A DNA stretch of 64,000 nt from assembly GCF_000943565.1 (NCBI RefSeq), contig NZ_JTDW01000001.1:1-64000 (forward strand), read 5' to 3'. Positions 54,572-63,352 of the stretch are shown here, piece by piece. The stretch's first letter is position 1. Each line of letters opens with the position of its first letter. This stretch comes from Neotamlana sedimentorum. GTDB taxonomy: Bacteria > Bacteroidota > Bacteroidia > Flavobacteriales > Flavobacteriaceae. The position numbers were made by a program, and so were the translations under genes. Under the pieces are notes generated by a model, which saw nothing but the letters and a program-made list of their open reading frames with translations, made no database searches and had not been told where the DNA came from.

Positions 54572-55477
54572 TTATTTTTTTACAAATGATTCTATTATTG
54601 GATTAATTGTTTCTGCGGAGTTGTAGTTTTCGGCATCGAATAAATATTTATACAATACTTTGTTGTCTACTTTTTCTTCAAGTATTAAATCGGTATTTCT
54701 TGAAAATACATCGTCCCATTTGGCACGAACTATTGCCCATTTAGCTTGGTTTTCTTTCCAGTAGTCTTGAGCTGCTTTACACTTGGTATCATCGACTTTT
54801 ACATAAGTGTTAAAGCCTTTTTCCTGTGCAATAATTACGTCTGGTTTTCCGTCTTCACGAATTACTTTATCGTTGTCTTGGTCGTGAATCCAACCGTTTG
54901 CAACAATTTCGTGTCGGTTTCTTCTGGTAGTTACGTTATAATCGCTTCGTTTTGTGTATTCACGACGTGGTAATGGAGCCGATGTTTCGTTTTCCCAATA
55001 GCTTTTCCCATCAACATGAACCCAGGTTGAAGAACCTTCGTAGCGCGGACTATCATCAACTTGAAACACTTTTTGAGTCCACTGACCTTTCACGTCATTT
55101 TTAGAAAGTTGTACAAAATCCCATTTGTTATCGTGGTTGTACTGGTATAAATTGGTGTTTTGGTATTCCCAATCTTGTCTCCAGTGTTTTACAATATAAG
55201 GTTGTGTTGGCGGGCCAACAATTAATAAATGTTGCATAGATATTTTATTATCTTCATCTTCAACAAGTTGCACCCATTCTAAACCTTTATCATGTTTGGT
55301 TTTAGATGCTATGTAGGTAGAATCTTCAACATACTCGAAAGTTTCAGCAAAATTAAAATTTACTTCATAACAACCACACATGCTTTTAATAGCATCTTGA
55401 TCTTGTTTTTTCTTGTTTTGAGCTATTACCGTAGAAACAGATAATAGTGTTAAAGTTAAAATAACTATTTTTTTCAT
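54572..55477 (-). CDS. DUF6607-family secreted protein
   Basis: 301 residues from ATG 55477; a longer frame from 55504 overlaps the divergent promoter region and lacks a better start. Signal peptide 1-19 (TVIAQ). Mature part begins CGCYEVNFNFAETF, is rich in Trp, Tyr and Asp (KHWRQDWEYQNTNLYQYNHDNKWDFVQ) and ends with IIESFVKK. I place it in DUF6607, a Bacteroidota family of unknown function, from memory of this pattern beside PepSY/HmuY genes. First gene of the minus-strand arm. Confidence 0.7.
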   Translation of the reverse strand: MKKIVILTLTLLSVSTVIAQNKKKQDQDAIKSMCGCYEVNFNFAETFEYVEDSTYIASKTKHDKGLEWVQLVEDEDNKISMQHLLIVGPPTQPYIVKHWRQDWEYQNTNLYQYNHDNKWDFVQLSKNDVKGQWTQKVFQVDDSPRYEGSSTWVHVDGKSYWENETSAPLPRREYTKRSDYNVTTRRNRHEIVANGWIHDQDNDKVIREDGKPDVIIAQEKGFNTYVKVDDTKCKAAQDYWKENQAKWAIVRAKWDDVFSRNTDLILEEKVDNKVLYKYLFDAENYNSAETINPIIESFVKK

Positions 55478-55486
55478 TTTATTTAG

Positions 55487-55515
55487 ATTGGTTTTAAATA
55501 ACATTTATATATTTG
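55487..55515 (+). promoter_or_regulatory. Promoter of the hmuR/hmuY-like arm
   Basis: ATTG at 55487-55490 and TATATTTG at 55508-55515 with 17-base spacing. The ATG is 18 bases after the -7 box, giving a very short leader. Confidence 0.55.
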
Positions 55516-55518
55516 TGA

Positions 55519-55526
55519 CAAATTTA
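55519..55526 (-). promoter_or_regulatory. -7 element candidate for the DUF6607 arm
   Basis: The minus strand reads TAAATTTG here, matching TAnnTTTG. It lies beside the plus-strand promoter, so the two arms would share a 40-base control region. No clear -33 element. Confidence 0.4.
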
Positions 55527-55532
55527 AATAGA

Positions 55533-57611
55533 ATGAGTCTAAATAAAAATAAAATTATAATTTATTTTTTAACTTTTGTAAGTTATTTTGCTGTAGCTCA
55601 AAATGAAAAAACAAAAGTAACAGATTCTTTACCAGAAGCTTTAGAAGAAGTTATGGTAACGGCCACTCGAACGGTTAGGCAATTATCTTCGGTTCCTTTA
55701 CCTGCACAAATTGTATCGAAAGTAGATATTATTCAATCTAACTCCATTAGGTTAAGCGATATTTTAAACGAACAAACCGGATTAATTACCGTTCCAGATT
55801 TTGGTGGAGGAGAGGGCATTCAACTTCAAGGTTTAGATTCTCAATACACTTTAATTTTGGTTGATGGTGTACCGCTAATTGGCCGTTCTGCTGGAACTTT
55901 AGATATTTCTAGACTTACTGTTGGCAACATAAAACAGATTGAAATTGTAAAAGGAGCATCGTCTAGTTTATATGGTAGCGATGCACTTGGTGGTGTTATT
56001 AACATAATTACAGAAAACCCTAAACCAGGTTTTAAAACCGACTTAAATTACAGATTGGGCGCTTTTAATACAAACGATTTAAGTTCTTCAATTAGCTATT
56101 CTAAGAAAAAATTGGCAACTAGTTTTTTTGCAAATAGATACAGTAGTTCTGGTTACGATTTCGACGAAACAGATGCTTTAAATACCGTAGAACCTTTTGT
56201 TAATTATACTTTAAACGGAAAAATAAATTATCAATTTAACGATAAAACATCGTTAACTACTTCTGGACGTTATTATTATCAAAATCAAGATTATGTCGCT
56301 GCTGAAACTATTGCCGGAGAAAGCAACATAAATGAGTGGAATACACATGTAAAACTAAATCATGATTACAATAATAAATGGAGTAGTTACTTAGAGTTTT
56401 ATGCTTCAAGATATAAAGCCGAAGAATATTTAAATAATAATGATGGTAGCTTATACAGCAATAGTTATTACAATCATTTTTTAGTTCGCCCCGAAATTAG
56501 AGCTAATTTTAAACCAACAGCAAAAACAACTTTTACAGGTGGTTTAGGGTTTAGCCATGAAACTTTAGATAGAACTTATTTTACAAGTACCCCAATTTTT
56601 AATTCGCCTTACGTGTATTTACAATATGATGGTTATTTAAATGAAAACCTAAATGTAATTCTTGGTGCTCGTTTCGATAGTCATAATAAATACAAATCTC
56701 AATTTAGTCCTAAAGCTGCTTTGCGTTATGAAATTAATACAAAACTGGCGGTAAAAGGTTCTGTAGGTTATGGTTATAAAGCGCCAGATTTTAGGCAACT
56801 GTATTTCGATTTTACAAACTCAACCGTGGGTTATACGGTTTTAGGATATAACACAGTAACTACAAAAATTCCAGAATTAGAGGAACAAGGAGAAATAGAA
56901 AATATTATAGTTCCAATTTCAAATTACGACGATGCGCTTTATCCAGAAAGTTCAATGAGTATAAATTTTGGTGTAGATTATAAGATTGCTTCTTCTTTAA
57001 AATTATCTGTAAACATCTTCAGAAATTTAATAGAAAATTTAATAAACACCCAAGTTATAGCAACAAAAACCAACGGCCAAAACGTGTTTAGTTATTATAA
57101 TGTAAACCAAGTTTACACAAAAGGTGCCGAGTTTAATGCACACTGGAAACCTAACAATAACTTAAAAATTTCAGGAGGTTACCAATTGCTTTATGCAAAA
57201 GATAAAGAAGCCGAAGAAGCATTTAAGAATGATGAGGTTTTTGCTAGAAACGAAAGCGGATCTTCTTTTCAGCTACAAGAGTCAGATTATTTTGGGTTGT
57301 ACAACCGATCAAGACATATGGCGAACCTAAAAGTGTTCTATAATATTCCGAAAATAAATTTAGATGCAAATCTTAGAGCGACTTACCGAAGTAAATATGC
57401 TTTATACGACAGTAACGATAATACTTATTTAGATGATTACGATGATTTTGTATCGGGTTATTCGGTTATAGATGTCGCGGTAAATAAAACTTTTTATAAA
57501 AATTACACGGTTGGTATTGGTGCAGATAACCTTTTTAATTTCACCGATACTCAAAATATAACCAATATACCAGGACGCATTTTATACGGGAAAATCAACA
57601 TTAAATTTTAA
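55533..57611 (+). CDS. TonB-dependent receptor, HmuR-like heme receptor candidate
   Basis: 692 residues from ATG 55533; the TTG start at 55488 would include the promoter. Signal peptide 1-23 (AVAQ). Plug about 35-165: ALEEVMVTATRT, GEGIQLQGLDSQYTLILVDGVPLIGRSAGTLDIS, SSSLYGSDALGGVINIIT. Barrel to the C-terminal ILYGKINIKF. There is no carboxypeptidase-like domain, as in siderophore and heme receptors. The adjacent HmuY-like lipoprotein gene makes heme the best guess for substrate; the two-His heme motif of classical receptors was not clearly found. Confidence 0.92.
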   Translation: MSLNKNKIIIYFLTFVSYFAVAQNEKTKVTDSLPEALEEVMVTATRTVRQLSSVPLPAQIVSKVDIIQSNSIRLSDILNEQTGLITVPDFGGGEGIQLQGLDSQYTLILVDGVPLIGRSAGTLDISRLTVGNIKQIEIVKGASSSLYGSDALGGVINIITENPKPGFKTDLNYRLGAFNTNDLSSSISYSKKKLATSFFANRYSSSGYDFDETDALNTVEPFVNYTLNGKINYQFNDKTSLTTSGRYYYQNQDYVAAETIAGESNINEWNTHVKLNHDYNNKWSSYLEFYASRYKAEEYLNNNDGSLYSNSYYNHFLVRPEIRANFKPTAKTTFTGGLGFSHETLDRTYFTSTPIFNSPYVYLQYDGYLNENLNVILGARFDSHNKYKSQFSPKAALRYEINTKLAVKGSVGYGYKAPDFRQLYFDFTNSTVGYTVLGYNTVTTKIPELEEQGEIENIIVPISNYDDALYPESSMSINFGVDYKIASSLKLSVNIFRNLIENLINTQVIATKTNGQNVFSYYNVNQVYTKGAEFNAHWKPNNNLKISGGYQLLYAKDKEAEEAFKNDEVFARNESGSSFQLQESDYFGLYNRSRHMANLKVFYNIPKINLDANLRATYRSKYALYDSNDNTYLDDYDDFVSGYSVIDVAVNKTFYKNYTVGIGADNLFNFTDTQNITNIPGRILYGKINIKF

Positions 57612-57619
57612 TATATCTT

Positions 57620-58240
57620 ATGAAAACAATTAAATATTTATCACTTTTAGCTTTATTTATAGGGTTTACATCTTGTAGTACAGATGATGAAAATTCTGAA
57701 CCAGAATTATTAGACACAGAAACTGCTACAGTTAGTAATTTAGCAGCAGTGCAAACGGCAGATTACACTACAACACCTGCAACCATTACAGGCGATTATA
57801 CTCGTTTTTCTTTTGAAAGCGGAAGCATTGTAACAGACGATAGTTGGGATTTAGCCTTCCGTGGCACAACCATTATTGTAAATGGAGGAACTGCAGTTTC
57901 AGATGATGAGCCTGAACGAACTGGAACGGCAGGAGCTTACATTGCAACCGGAACTTTAGATGGTATTACAGAGGTAGATACCTCGTTATTTGTTAGCGAT
58001 AGCGAAACCGATGGCTTAGCTATAACCACTGGTTCTGGCAATGGTTGGTATAGTTACGATTACTCCACACACATTATATCACCAATTGTAGGTAAAATAA
58101 TTGTAGTAAGAACGAGCAGTAACACTTATGCAAAAGTTGAAATTTTAAGTTATTATTTAGATAGCGATACCTCTAGCGATTCGCAGTATTACACGTTTAA
58201 CTATGTGTATCAACCAAACGAGGGAGAAACTACGTTTTAG
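57620..58240 (+). CDS. HmuY-family heme-binding lipoprotein
   Basis: 206 residues. Lipoprotein signal ends FTSC (Cys19). HmuY-like pattern: YTRFSFESGSIVTDDSWDLAFRGTTIIVNGGTAV (residues ~55-90), SGNGWYSYDYSTHIISPIVGKIIVVRTSSNTYAKVEILSYY. In Porphyromonas gingivalis HmuY is a hemophore that hands heme to HmuR. The heme-ligand His pair of HmuY is not evident; only one His (THI) is seen, so the ligand could differ. Eight bases after the receptor stop; a terminator follows. Confidence 0.83.
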   Translation: MKTIKYLSLLALFIGFTSCSTDDENSEPELLDTETATVSNLAAVQTADYTTTPATITGDYTRFSFESGSIVTDDSWDLAFRGTTIIVNGGTAVSDDEPERTGTAGAYIATGTLDGITEVDTSLFVSDSETDGLAITTGSGNGWYSYDYSTHIISPIVGKIIVVRTSSNTYAKVEILSYYLDSDTSSDSQYYTFNYVYQPNEGETTF

Positions 58241-58268
58241 TTATTTAAATTTGAATTAGTTTTTTTGT

Positions 58269-58307
58269 AAAGCCCTTCACATAATTTTGTTAAGGGTTTT
58301 CTTTTTT
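58269..58307 (+). terminator. Terminator after the HmuY-like gene
   Basis: AAAGCCCTT (58269-58277) pairs with AAGGGTTTT region (58292-58300) with one G-T pair and a 14-base loop, followed by CTTTTTTC. Moderately strong. Confidence 0.55.
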
Positions 58308-58360
58308 CGTCCAATCAAAAAAGTTATTTTGTAAATTGCGGCACTTAAATTCGGGTATTT

Positions 58361-59365
58361 ATGGTTACACTAAAGCAATTGGCAAAAGAATTAAACGTTT
58401 CAATCTCCACGGTTTCTAAAGCATTAAACAATAGTGAGGAAATTGGAGAGGCAACAATAAAGCGTGTAAAAGAACTTGCTGAATTGTATAACTATAAACC
58501 CAATAAAGTTGCATTGAGTTTAAAGAATAATAAAACTAAAACTATTGGGGTTATTATCCCGAATATACTTAATAGGTTTTTAGCTAAAGTGCTTTTTGGA
58601 ATAGAGCGTGAAGCTACAAAGCATGGTTATAATATTATCACTTGTATTTCCAATGAATCTTTAGATAAAGAAAAAGATAGTTTACAGCTTTTAGCAAACG
58701 GAAGTGTTGATGGATTTATCCTTTCGATGGCCGAAGAAACTCAAGTGAGTAATGAAGTTGACCATTTTAAAAAAACCATTAGTCAAGGTTTACCTATTGT
58801 AATGTTCGACAGGGTTGCGCATGATGTTATGTGCGATAAAGTAATAGTTGATGATTTTGATGCTACTTACAATGCAACTCAGTTATTACTTAAAGAACAA
58901 CGAAAAAAAGTGGTTTTTATAAGTAATATTAACGATTTAAGTGTTGGTAAATTACGCGAACGTGGTTATAACAGGGCAATACTCGAGCATAAAGGACAAG
59001 ATCCGTTGGTTTTAAAAATTAAAAAGAAGGACGATCATCAAAAGAAAATTAAATCCTTTTTTAAAAAAAACCCAGGAATTGATGCTGTTTTGGCTGCCGA
59101 TAGCTCATCGGGTATTATTGCTTTGAATACAGCTATAAATTTTGGTTTAAAAGTTCCAAAAGACGTTTCTGTTATTGCCTTTGCTAGTAAATCTGATTCT
59201 AATCATACATTACCTAAACTAACCACTATAAGGCAACATGCTAAAACTATTGGTGAAAATGCAGCCCAACTACTAATAAACCGTATGCTTAACAATAATA
59301 AAGATGAAGATGTTAAAACTAATATTGTAAAGACAAGTTTAGTTAAAACAAAATCAATAATGTAA
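58361..59365 (+). CDS. LacI-family transcriptional regulator
   Basis: 334 residues. N-terminal helix-turn-helix (TLKQLAKELNVSISTVSKALNNSEEIGEATIKRVKELAELYNYKPN, residues 3-49) and a sugar-binding-protein-like effector domain (TIGVIIPNILNRFLAKVLFGIEREATKHGYNI, GIDAVLAADSSSGIIALNTAINFG). No sugar gene is next to it in this window. It is on the same strand after the HmuY gene but behind a terminator, so its target is unknown and may lie elsewhere. Confidence 0.9.
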   Translation: MVTLKQLAKELNVSISTVSKALNNSEEIGEATIKRVKELAELYNYKPNKVALSLKNNKTKTIGVIIPNILNRFLAKVLFGIEREATKHGYNIITCISNESLDKEKDSLQLLANGSVDGFILSMAEETQVSNEVDHFKKTISQGLPIVMFDRVAHDVMCDKVIVDDFDATYNATQLLLKEQRKKVVFISNINDLSVGKLRERGYNRAILEHKGQDPLVLKIKKKDDHQKKIKSFFKKNPGIDAVLAADSSSGIIALNTAINFGLKVPKDVSVIAFASKSDSNHTLPKLTTIRQHAKTIGENAAQLLINRMLNNNKDEDVKTNIVKTSLVKTKSIM

Positions 59366-59699
59366 ACCAAAACTTACATTATCGACAAAAAGCTTTTTTT
59401 CACCCTTGTAATTATGTTGTTTGTCTAATAATTTGTAATTTATTAGTAGTTTTAGTATATATTAGCATTAACTAAAGTGAGCGCATTTAAGTTCCCTAAG
59501 TTCGGTTTAGAAAAAATTAATCCAAAAGGCAGTTATTGCTTATTCCCTCCTAGTAAAATTTACATAATCGTAAGCTATTTGTGCTTTTCGGTTTATAGTT
59601 AATTATTCCATTTATCCCTCAAAAAAACAAGACTTTTTCAAGTCTTCTAGATATGAGTTTTAAAAAATAAAATAGTTAACCTTTAAAATCGAAATTAAT
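59366..59699. other. 334-base gap upstream of the small lipoprotein gene
   Basis: I see no gene. There is a small hairpin AAGACTT/AAGTCTT with a four-base loop at 59629-59646, 53 bases ahead of the ATG at 59700, without a T run. No exact TAnnTTTG element was found. Confidence 0.5.
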
Positions 59700-59846
59700 A
59701 TGAAAGCCTTAAGAATTACTTTAATTTTAGCAGCACTTTTTTTAACCATAGCTTCTTGTACAAAACAAGATTTAAACGAAGATGATGTATTACAATCTCC
59801 TGAAACCGAAGAAACGCCTTATACAGGAGGTAATGGTTTAGATTAA
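59700..59846 (+). CDS. Small lipoprotein of 48 residues
   Basis: A short reading frame not long enough for most gene finders. It begins at ATG 59700 with a classic lipoprotein signal: positive MKALR, a hydrophobic run, and lipobox IASC (Cys20). The mature part is only 29 residues, acidic, and ends TPYTGGNGLD. A terminator follows immediately at 59874-59903. The position directly ahead of a TPR sensor kinase makes it a candidate partner or target of that system. No homologue is known to me. Confidence 0.72.
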   Translation: MKALRITLILAALFLTIASCTKQDLNEDDVLQSPETEETPYTGGNGLD

Positions 59847-59873
59847 AACTAATTTTAATCTAATATATAATAG

Positions 59874-59903
59874 ACCTCGATTTGTTATAATCGAGGTTTT
59901 TTT
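59874..59903 (+). terminator. Terminator after the small lipoprotein gene
   Basis: ACCTCGATT (59874-59882) pairs perfectly with AATCGAGGT (59889-59897), followed by T residues. Confidence 0.88.
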
Positions 59904-59955
59904 ATTTAAATCGATAAAAATTAAATACATTTGAGTATTAATTTTTTAATTATAA

Positions 59956-61791
59956 TTGAGAGTTTTAAAGCATATTGTTTTTGTATTTCTATTAAGTACA
60001 GTTGTGCTTAATGCGCAAAATTCTCAGGTTTTAAAGCAAATAGAATCTGCTAAATCTAGTATCAATAAAATACCTAAGAGAGACTCTGTAGCCATTGCAG
60101 AAATTAATTACAAAATAGGCGAGTTGTATAGAAAATCGTTGTTTAGCGATAGTGCTCTGGTCTATTTTCAAAAGGCCGAAAAAGTTTTTAAAGCCTATAA
60201 TTTAACCTATAATGTTGCAATTACCTTGTACGGCATTGCTGTTTGCCAGACCTATCATAAAGATTACACAGGGAGCGAAGCTACTTCTATCGAAGTTTTA
60301 ACACTGTTAAATACTTTAAACGAAACAAACAACGTCAAGCAATATAAATCATATGCTTACAATAATTTAGGGGTTGTTTTCGATGAATTAGATCAGTATG
60401 ATCAAGCTATAAAATATTACGAAATATCTTTAAATTTAAAAAAACAGTTAAAAGGAGATTATGAACGTAGCATAGGGCTAACATTAAATAATCTGCTTAA
60501 AGTTTATAGGCGTTCGGGAAAGTTTAACTTGGCGATAAAAAAATATTTTGAAATTTATAACAATAAAAGTTTAATAAGTAAATATCCGGATGTTTATGGT
60601 TTAGCTCTTGGTAATTACGCTAAAACGTTACATTTATCTAAAAATCATAAGGAATTACCGGGGCTTTATTTAAAGGCTTTAAAAATTTTTGACAGTATAA
60701 ATAACCCCTACAATTCAATTATAATTCATCAGCATTTAGCAGAGTTTTATAATGATATTAATAAAAAGGATTCGGCAAGATTGCATGCTTATAAGGCAAA
60801 AAATCTTTCAGAATTATACAATAATGATGATTTACTTAAATCGTTATTTATTATTGCTAGTATTGAAGAGGGAGAAATAGCTAATAAATATTTAAACGAA
60901 TATATAGAGTTAAGTGATAGCCTACATAAAATAGAGCGATTTAATCGTGATAAACTTGCTAGAATACGTTTTGAAACTGACGAAATTGAAAAGGAAAATC
61001 TTAAAAAAGAAAAAGAGGTTAGGTTATTGTTTATAATATCTATTATCGTCATAATAATATCTATTTTATTATATCTTTTTCTAACCATGCGCGAAAAAAA
61101 CAAGATATTACAATTTAAGCAGTCCCAGCAAGAAAGCAATGAAGAAATTTATAATCTTATGCTTTCTCAAAACGAAAGTATTGAAGAAGCAAGAGCCCAA
61201 GAAAAAACAAGAATTTCGCAAGAGTTACATGATGGTGTTTTAGGAAGACTTTTTGGAACTCGGTTAAGTTTAGATAGCTTAAATATGAATACAACTACCG
61301 AAGCCATTAAAGCGAGAGAGCAGTATATAAATGAGTTAAAAGATATAGAACACGACATTCGGAAAGTATCACACGAATTAAATACCGATTTTATTTCGGG
61401 TTCTGGTTTTATTGATATTATTAAAACATTGGTTGAAACTCAATCTTTAAGTTATAATTTACAGTATATTTTTACCCCAGACGACAGTATTAACTGGGAC
61501 CAAATAAGTAATAAAACGAAAATACATATTTATAGAATAATACAAGAAGCATTACATAATATTCATAAACATGCTAACGCTACCATTGTGAAAATTAGCT
61601 TTAAATTAAAAAAAGATGTAATTTGCATTTCTATTAAAGACAATGGTTTTGGTTTTGATGTAAGCAAAGCTAAATCTGGAATAGGATTAAAAAATATTAA
61701 CTCCAGAGTCAAGGAAATAAGAGGGAAAATAAACATAAAGTCTCAAAAGGAAGATGGAACGACCTTAGTTTTAGAAGTTCCAATTACGTAA
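59956..61791 (+). CDS. TPR-domain sensor histidine kinase
   Basis: 611 residues starting at TTG (59956). Signal peptide 1-21 (VVLNAQ). About residues 45-340 hold TPR-like helical repeats (NYKIGELYRKSLFSDSALVYFQKAEKVFKAYN, NNLGVVFDELDQYDQAIKYYEISLNLKKQ). One membrane segment at about 355-376. The kinase is of the NarL/DesK class: EKTRISQELHDGVLGRLFG with phospho-accepting His425, and ATPase motifs EALHNIHKHA (Asn535), DNGFGF and GIGLKNI. The sensing part would be periplasmic. The response regulator follows nine bases after the stop. Confidence 0.92.
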   Translation: MRVLKHIVFVFLLSTVVLNAQNSQVLKQIESAKSSINKIPKRDSVAIAEINYKIGELYRKSLFSDSALVYFQKAEKVFKAYNLTYNVAITLYGIAVCQTYHKDYTGSEATSIEVLTLLNTLNETNNVKQYKSYAYNNLGVVFDELDQYDQAIKYYEISLNLKKQLKGDYERSIGLTLNNLLKVYRRSGKFNLAIKKYFEIYNNKSLISKYPDVYGLALGNYAKTLHLSKNHKELPGLYLKALKIFDSINNPYNSIIIHQHLAEFYNDINKKDSARLHAYKAKNLSELYNNDDLLKSLFIIASIEEGEIANKYLNEYIELSDSLHKIERFNRDKLARIRFETDEIEKENLKKEKEVRLLFIISIIVIIISILLYLFLTMREKNKILQFKQSQQESNEEIYNLMLSQNESIEEARAQEKTRISQELHDGVLGRLFGTRLSLDSLNMNTTTEAIKAREQYINELKDIEHDIRKVSHELNTDFISGSGFIDIIKTLVETQSLSYNLQYIFTPDDSINWDQISNKTKIHIYRIIQEALHNIHKHANATIVKISFKLKKDVICISIKDNGFGFDVSKAKSGIGLKNINSRVKEIRGKINIKSQKEDGTTLVLEVPIT

Positions 61792-61800
61792 TAACCTAGC

Positions 61801-62472
61801 ATGACCGAAAGTATAAAAATATTAATGATAGATGATCATCCCATGATTATTGAAGGATATCAAAACACATTATTATTTACCAAAAAAGAACATCAAGAAC
61901 TAAAAATAGATATTGCAAACAACTGCGACGAAGCAGTTGCTTTAATCAATAAGTCGGTAAACCAAATACCATATGATGTATTGTTTGTAGATATTAGTTT
62001 ACCACCATCATCTGATGGTGTTATGAGTTCTGGTGAAGACTTGGCAGAATATGCGAAATCGGTACTTCCAAAAGCTAAAATTGTAGTGTTAACTATGTTT
62101 AATGAATCTTTTAGAATCCATAACATAATTAAAACCATAGATCCCGAAGGTTTTTTAATAAAAAGTGATTTAACATCAAGTGAACTGGCAAGTGCTTTTC
62201 AGGCCGTTTTAAATAATCCACCATTTTATAGTGGCACCGTAAACCAACATATTAGAAAGTCCTTAACAACAGATATTGTAATTGACGAAAAAAACCGAAA
62301 AATACTATATTTACTATCTCAAGGTATAAAAACTAAAAACCTTGCTCAGCATTTAGGTATTTCCTTAAGTGCTATTGAAAAGCGTAAAAAGCATCTTCGT
62401 GAAATTTTTGAGGTAGAAGACGGACAAGACGAAACTTTAATAAACAAGGCAAGAAAAACAGGTTTTATATAA
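61801..62472 (+). CDS. LuxR/NarL-type response regulator
   Basis: 223 residues. Receiver domain (1-130): acidic pair Asp11-Asp12, phosphorylation site Asp64 in LFVDISLP, and Lys in FLIKSDL. C-terminal LuxR-type helix-turn-helix (KILYLLSQGIKTKNLAQHLGISLSAIEKRKKHLREIF, about 163-199). Partner of the upstream kinase, nine bases away. Target genes are unknown; the small lipoprotein gene and its leader are the nearest candidates. Confidence 0.92.
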   Translation: MTESIKILMIDDHPMIIEGYQNTLLFTKKEHQELKIDIANNCDEAVALINKSVNQIPYDVLFVDISLPPSSDGVMSSGEDLAEYAKSVLPKAKIVVLTMFNESFRIHNIIKTIDPEGFLIKSDLTSSELASAFQAVLNNPPFYSGTVNQHIRKSLTTDIVIDEKNRKILYLLSQGIKTKNLAQHLGISLSAIEKRKKHLREIFEVEDGQDETLINKARKTGFI

Positions 62473-62662
62473 ACGTGGTTAATTATTTTTATAATTTTTT
62501 GTTGTTAAAACCCTTGTAATCATTGAGTTTTATGACTTAACCGTAAATTAAGTGCGGTTTTCCCACATCCAAAATTCGAAAGTTATAGGTATATTTGTAT
62601 AACAACGCTTCAAAAAAATTAATTAATCCCTCATTTTTTTGTTGATAATAGCAATTTACACA

Positions 62663-62695
62663 AAACCCTGTGGAGGTGAGAGACCCACAGGGTTT
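62663..62695. terminator. Hairpin between convergent genes
   Basis: AAACCCTGTGG (62663-62673) pairs perfectly with CCACAGGGTTT (62685-62695). It lies between the response regulator and the DUF456 gene and could end transcription from both sides. Confidence 0.7.
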
Positions 62696-62713
62696 CTTCT
62701 TATTAGCTAAATT

Positions 62714-63211
62714 TTAAAATAAAACAGCCCTGTTTTCCCAAACCAGTCCTATAAATAAGCCGGTGTAAATTACGGCAACAACAAATTTTATGAAGGTAGA
62801 AGTTATAAAGCCTAAAAAAGAACCAAATGCGGCGCGTGTTGCCGTTTTCGTGTCGCTTTTATTTAGTAATTCTCCCACTAAAGCACCTAAAAAAGGACCA
62901 ATAATTATTCCTCCAGGAATAGGGGCAATTAGCCCAACTATTAACCCAATGGTTGTTCCAATTACGCCATATTTACTGCCGCCAAAACGTTTGGTTCCTA
63001 TGGCAGGAATTATATAATCGAGTATGTAAATAAATAAGGCAATGACACCTGTAATAATTAAAAACGAAGTTTCCAACGTTACGGCATTGGTAAAATGAAG
63101 TACTAATAAACCTATCCAACTGGTAACAGGTCCAGGTAAAATGGGTAAAAAGCTACCAATTATGCCTAAAAACATTAATAAACTGCCAATAATAACTAAA
63201 GTAATATCCAT
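62714..63211 (-). CDS. DUF456-domain membrane protein
   Basis: 165 residues with four to five membrane segments (about 1-22, 27-40, 47-68, 85-108, 135-160). The GTKRFGGSKYGVIGTTIGLIVG and GGIIIGPFLGALVGELL stretches with their glycine pattern fit DUF456. Function unknown. It diverges from the BlaI-type gene; the 141-base region between contains palindromic sites that might also affect this gene. Confidence 0.82.
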   Translation of the reverse strand: MDITLVIIGSLLMFLGIIGSFLPILPGPVTSWIGLLVLHFTNAVTLETSFLIITGVIALFIYILDYIIPAIGTKRFGGSKYGVIGTTIGLIVGLIAPIPGGIIIGPFLGALVGELLNKSDTKTATRAAFGSFLGFITSTFIKFVVAVIYTGLFIGLVWENRAVLF

Positions 63212-63270
63212 AAATATTAGGGTTGATTTTGTTTATTTAGACGAATAATCGTGCCAAATGTTACAATTTT

Positions 63271-63331
63271 AAACTAAAAAATTAGTTTAAACTAAATTTT
63301 TAGTTATATTTGTTAACTAAGTTTTTAGTTT
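63271..63331. promoter_or_regulatory. Three operator-like palindromes around the blaI promoter
   Basis: Three copies of AACTAA-N4-TTAGTT are present: 63271-63288 (seven-base arms), 63289-63306 and 63314-63331. The first two are exactly adjacent with 18-base periodicity; the third lies 25 bases on. The -7 element TATATTTG (63305-63312) sits between the second and third. This is the expected layout for autorepression by a BlaI-type dimer. Confidence 0.8.
63305..63312 (+). promoter_or_regulatory. -7 element of the blaI-M56 promoter
   Basis: TATATTTG matches TAnnTTTG, 41 bases before the ATG and enclosed by operator palindromes. Confidence 0.6.
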
Positions 63332-63352
63332 AAAAGTTTAAAACACATAAAT

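Noticed and set aside
55488-55532. Upstream TTG extension of the HmuR-like receptor
   Set aside because: It would run through the promoter and precede a good signal peptide starting at ATG 55533.
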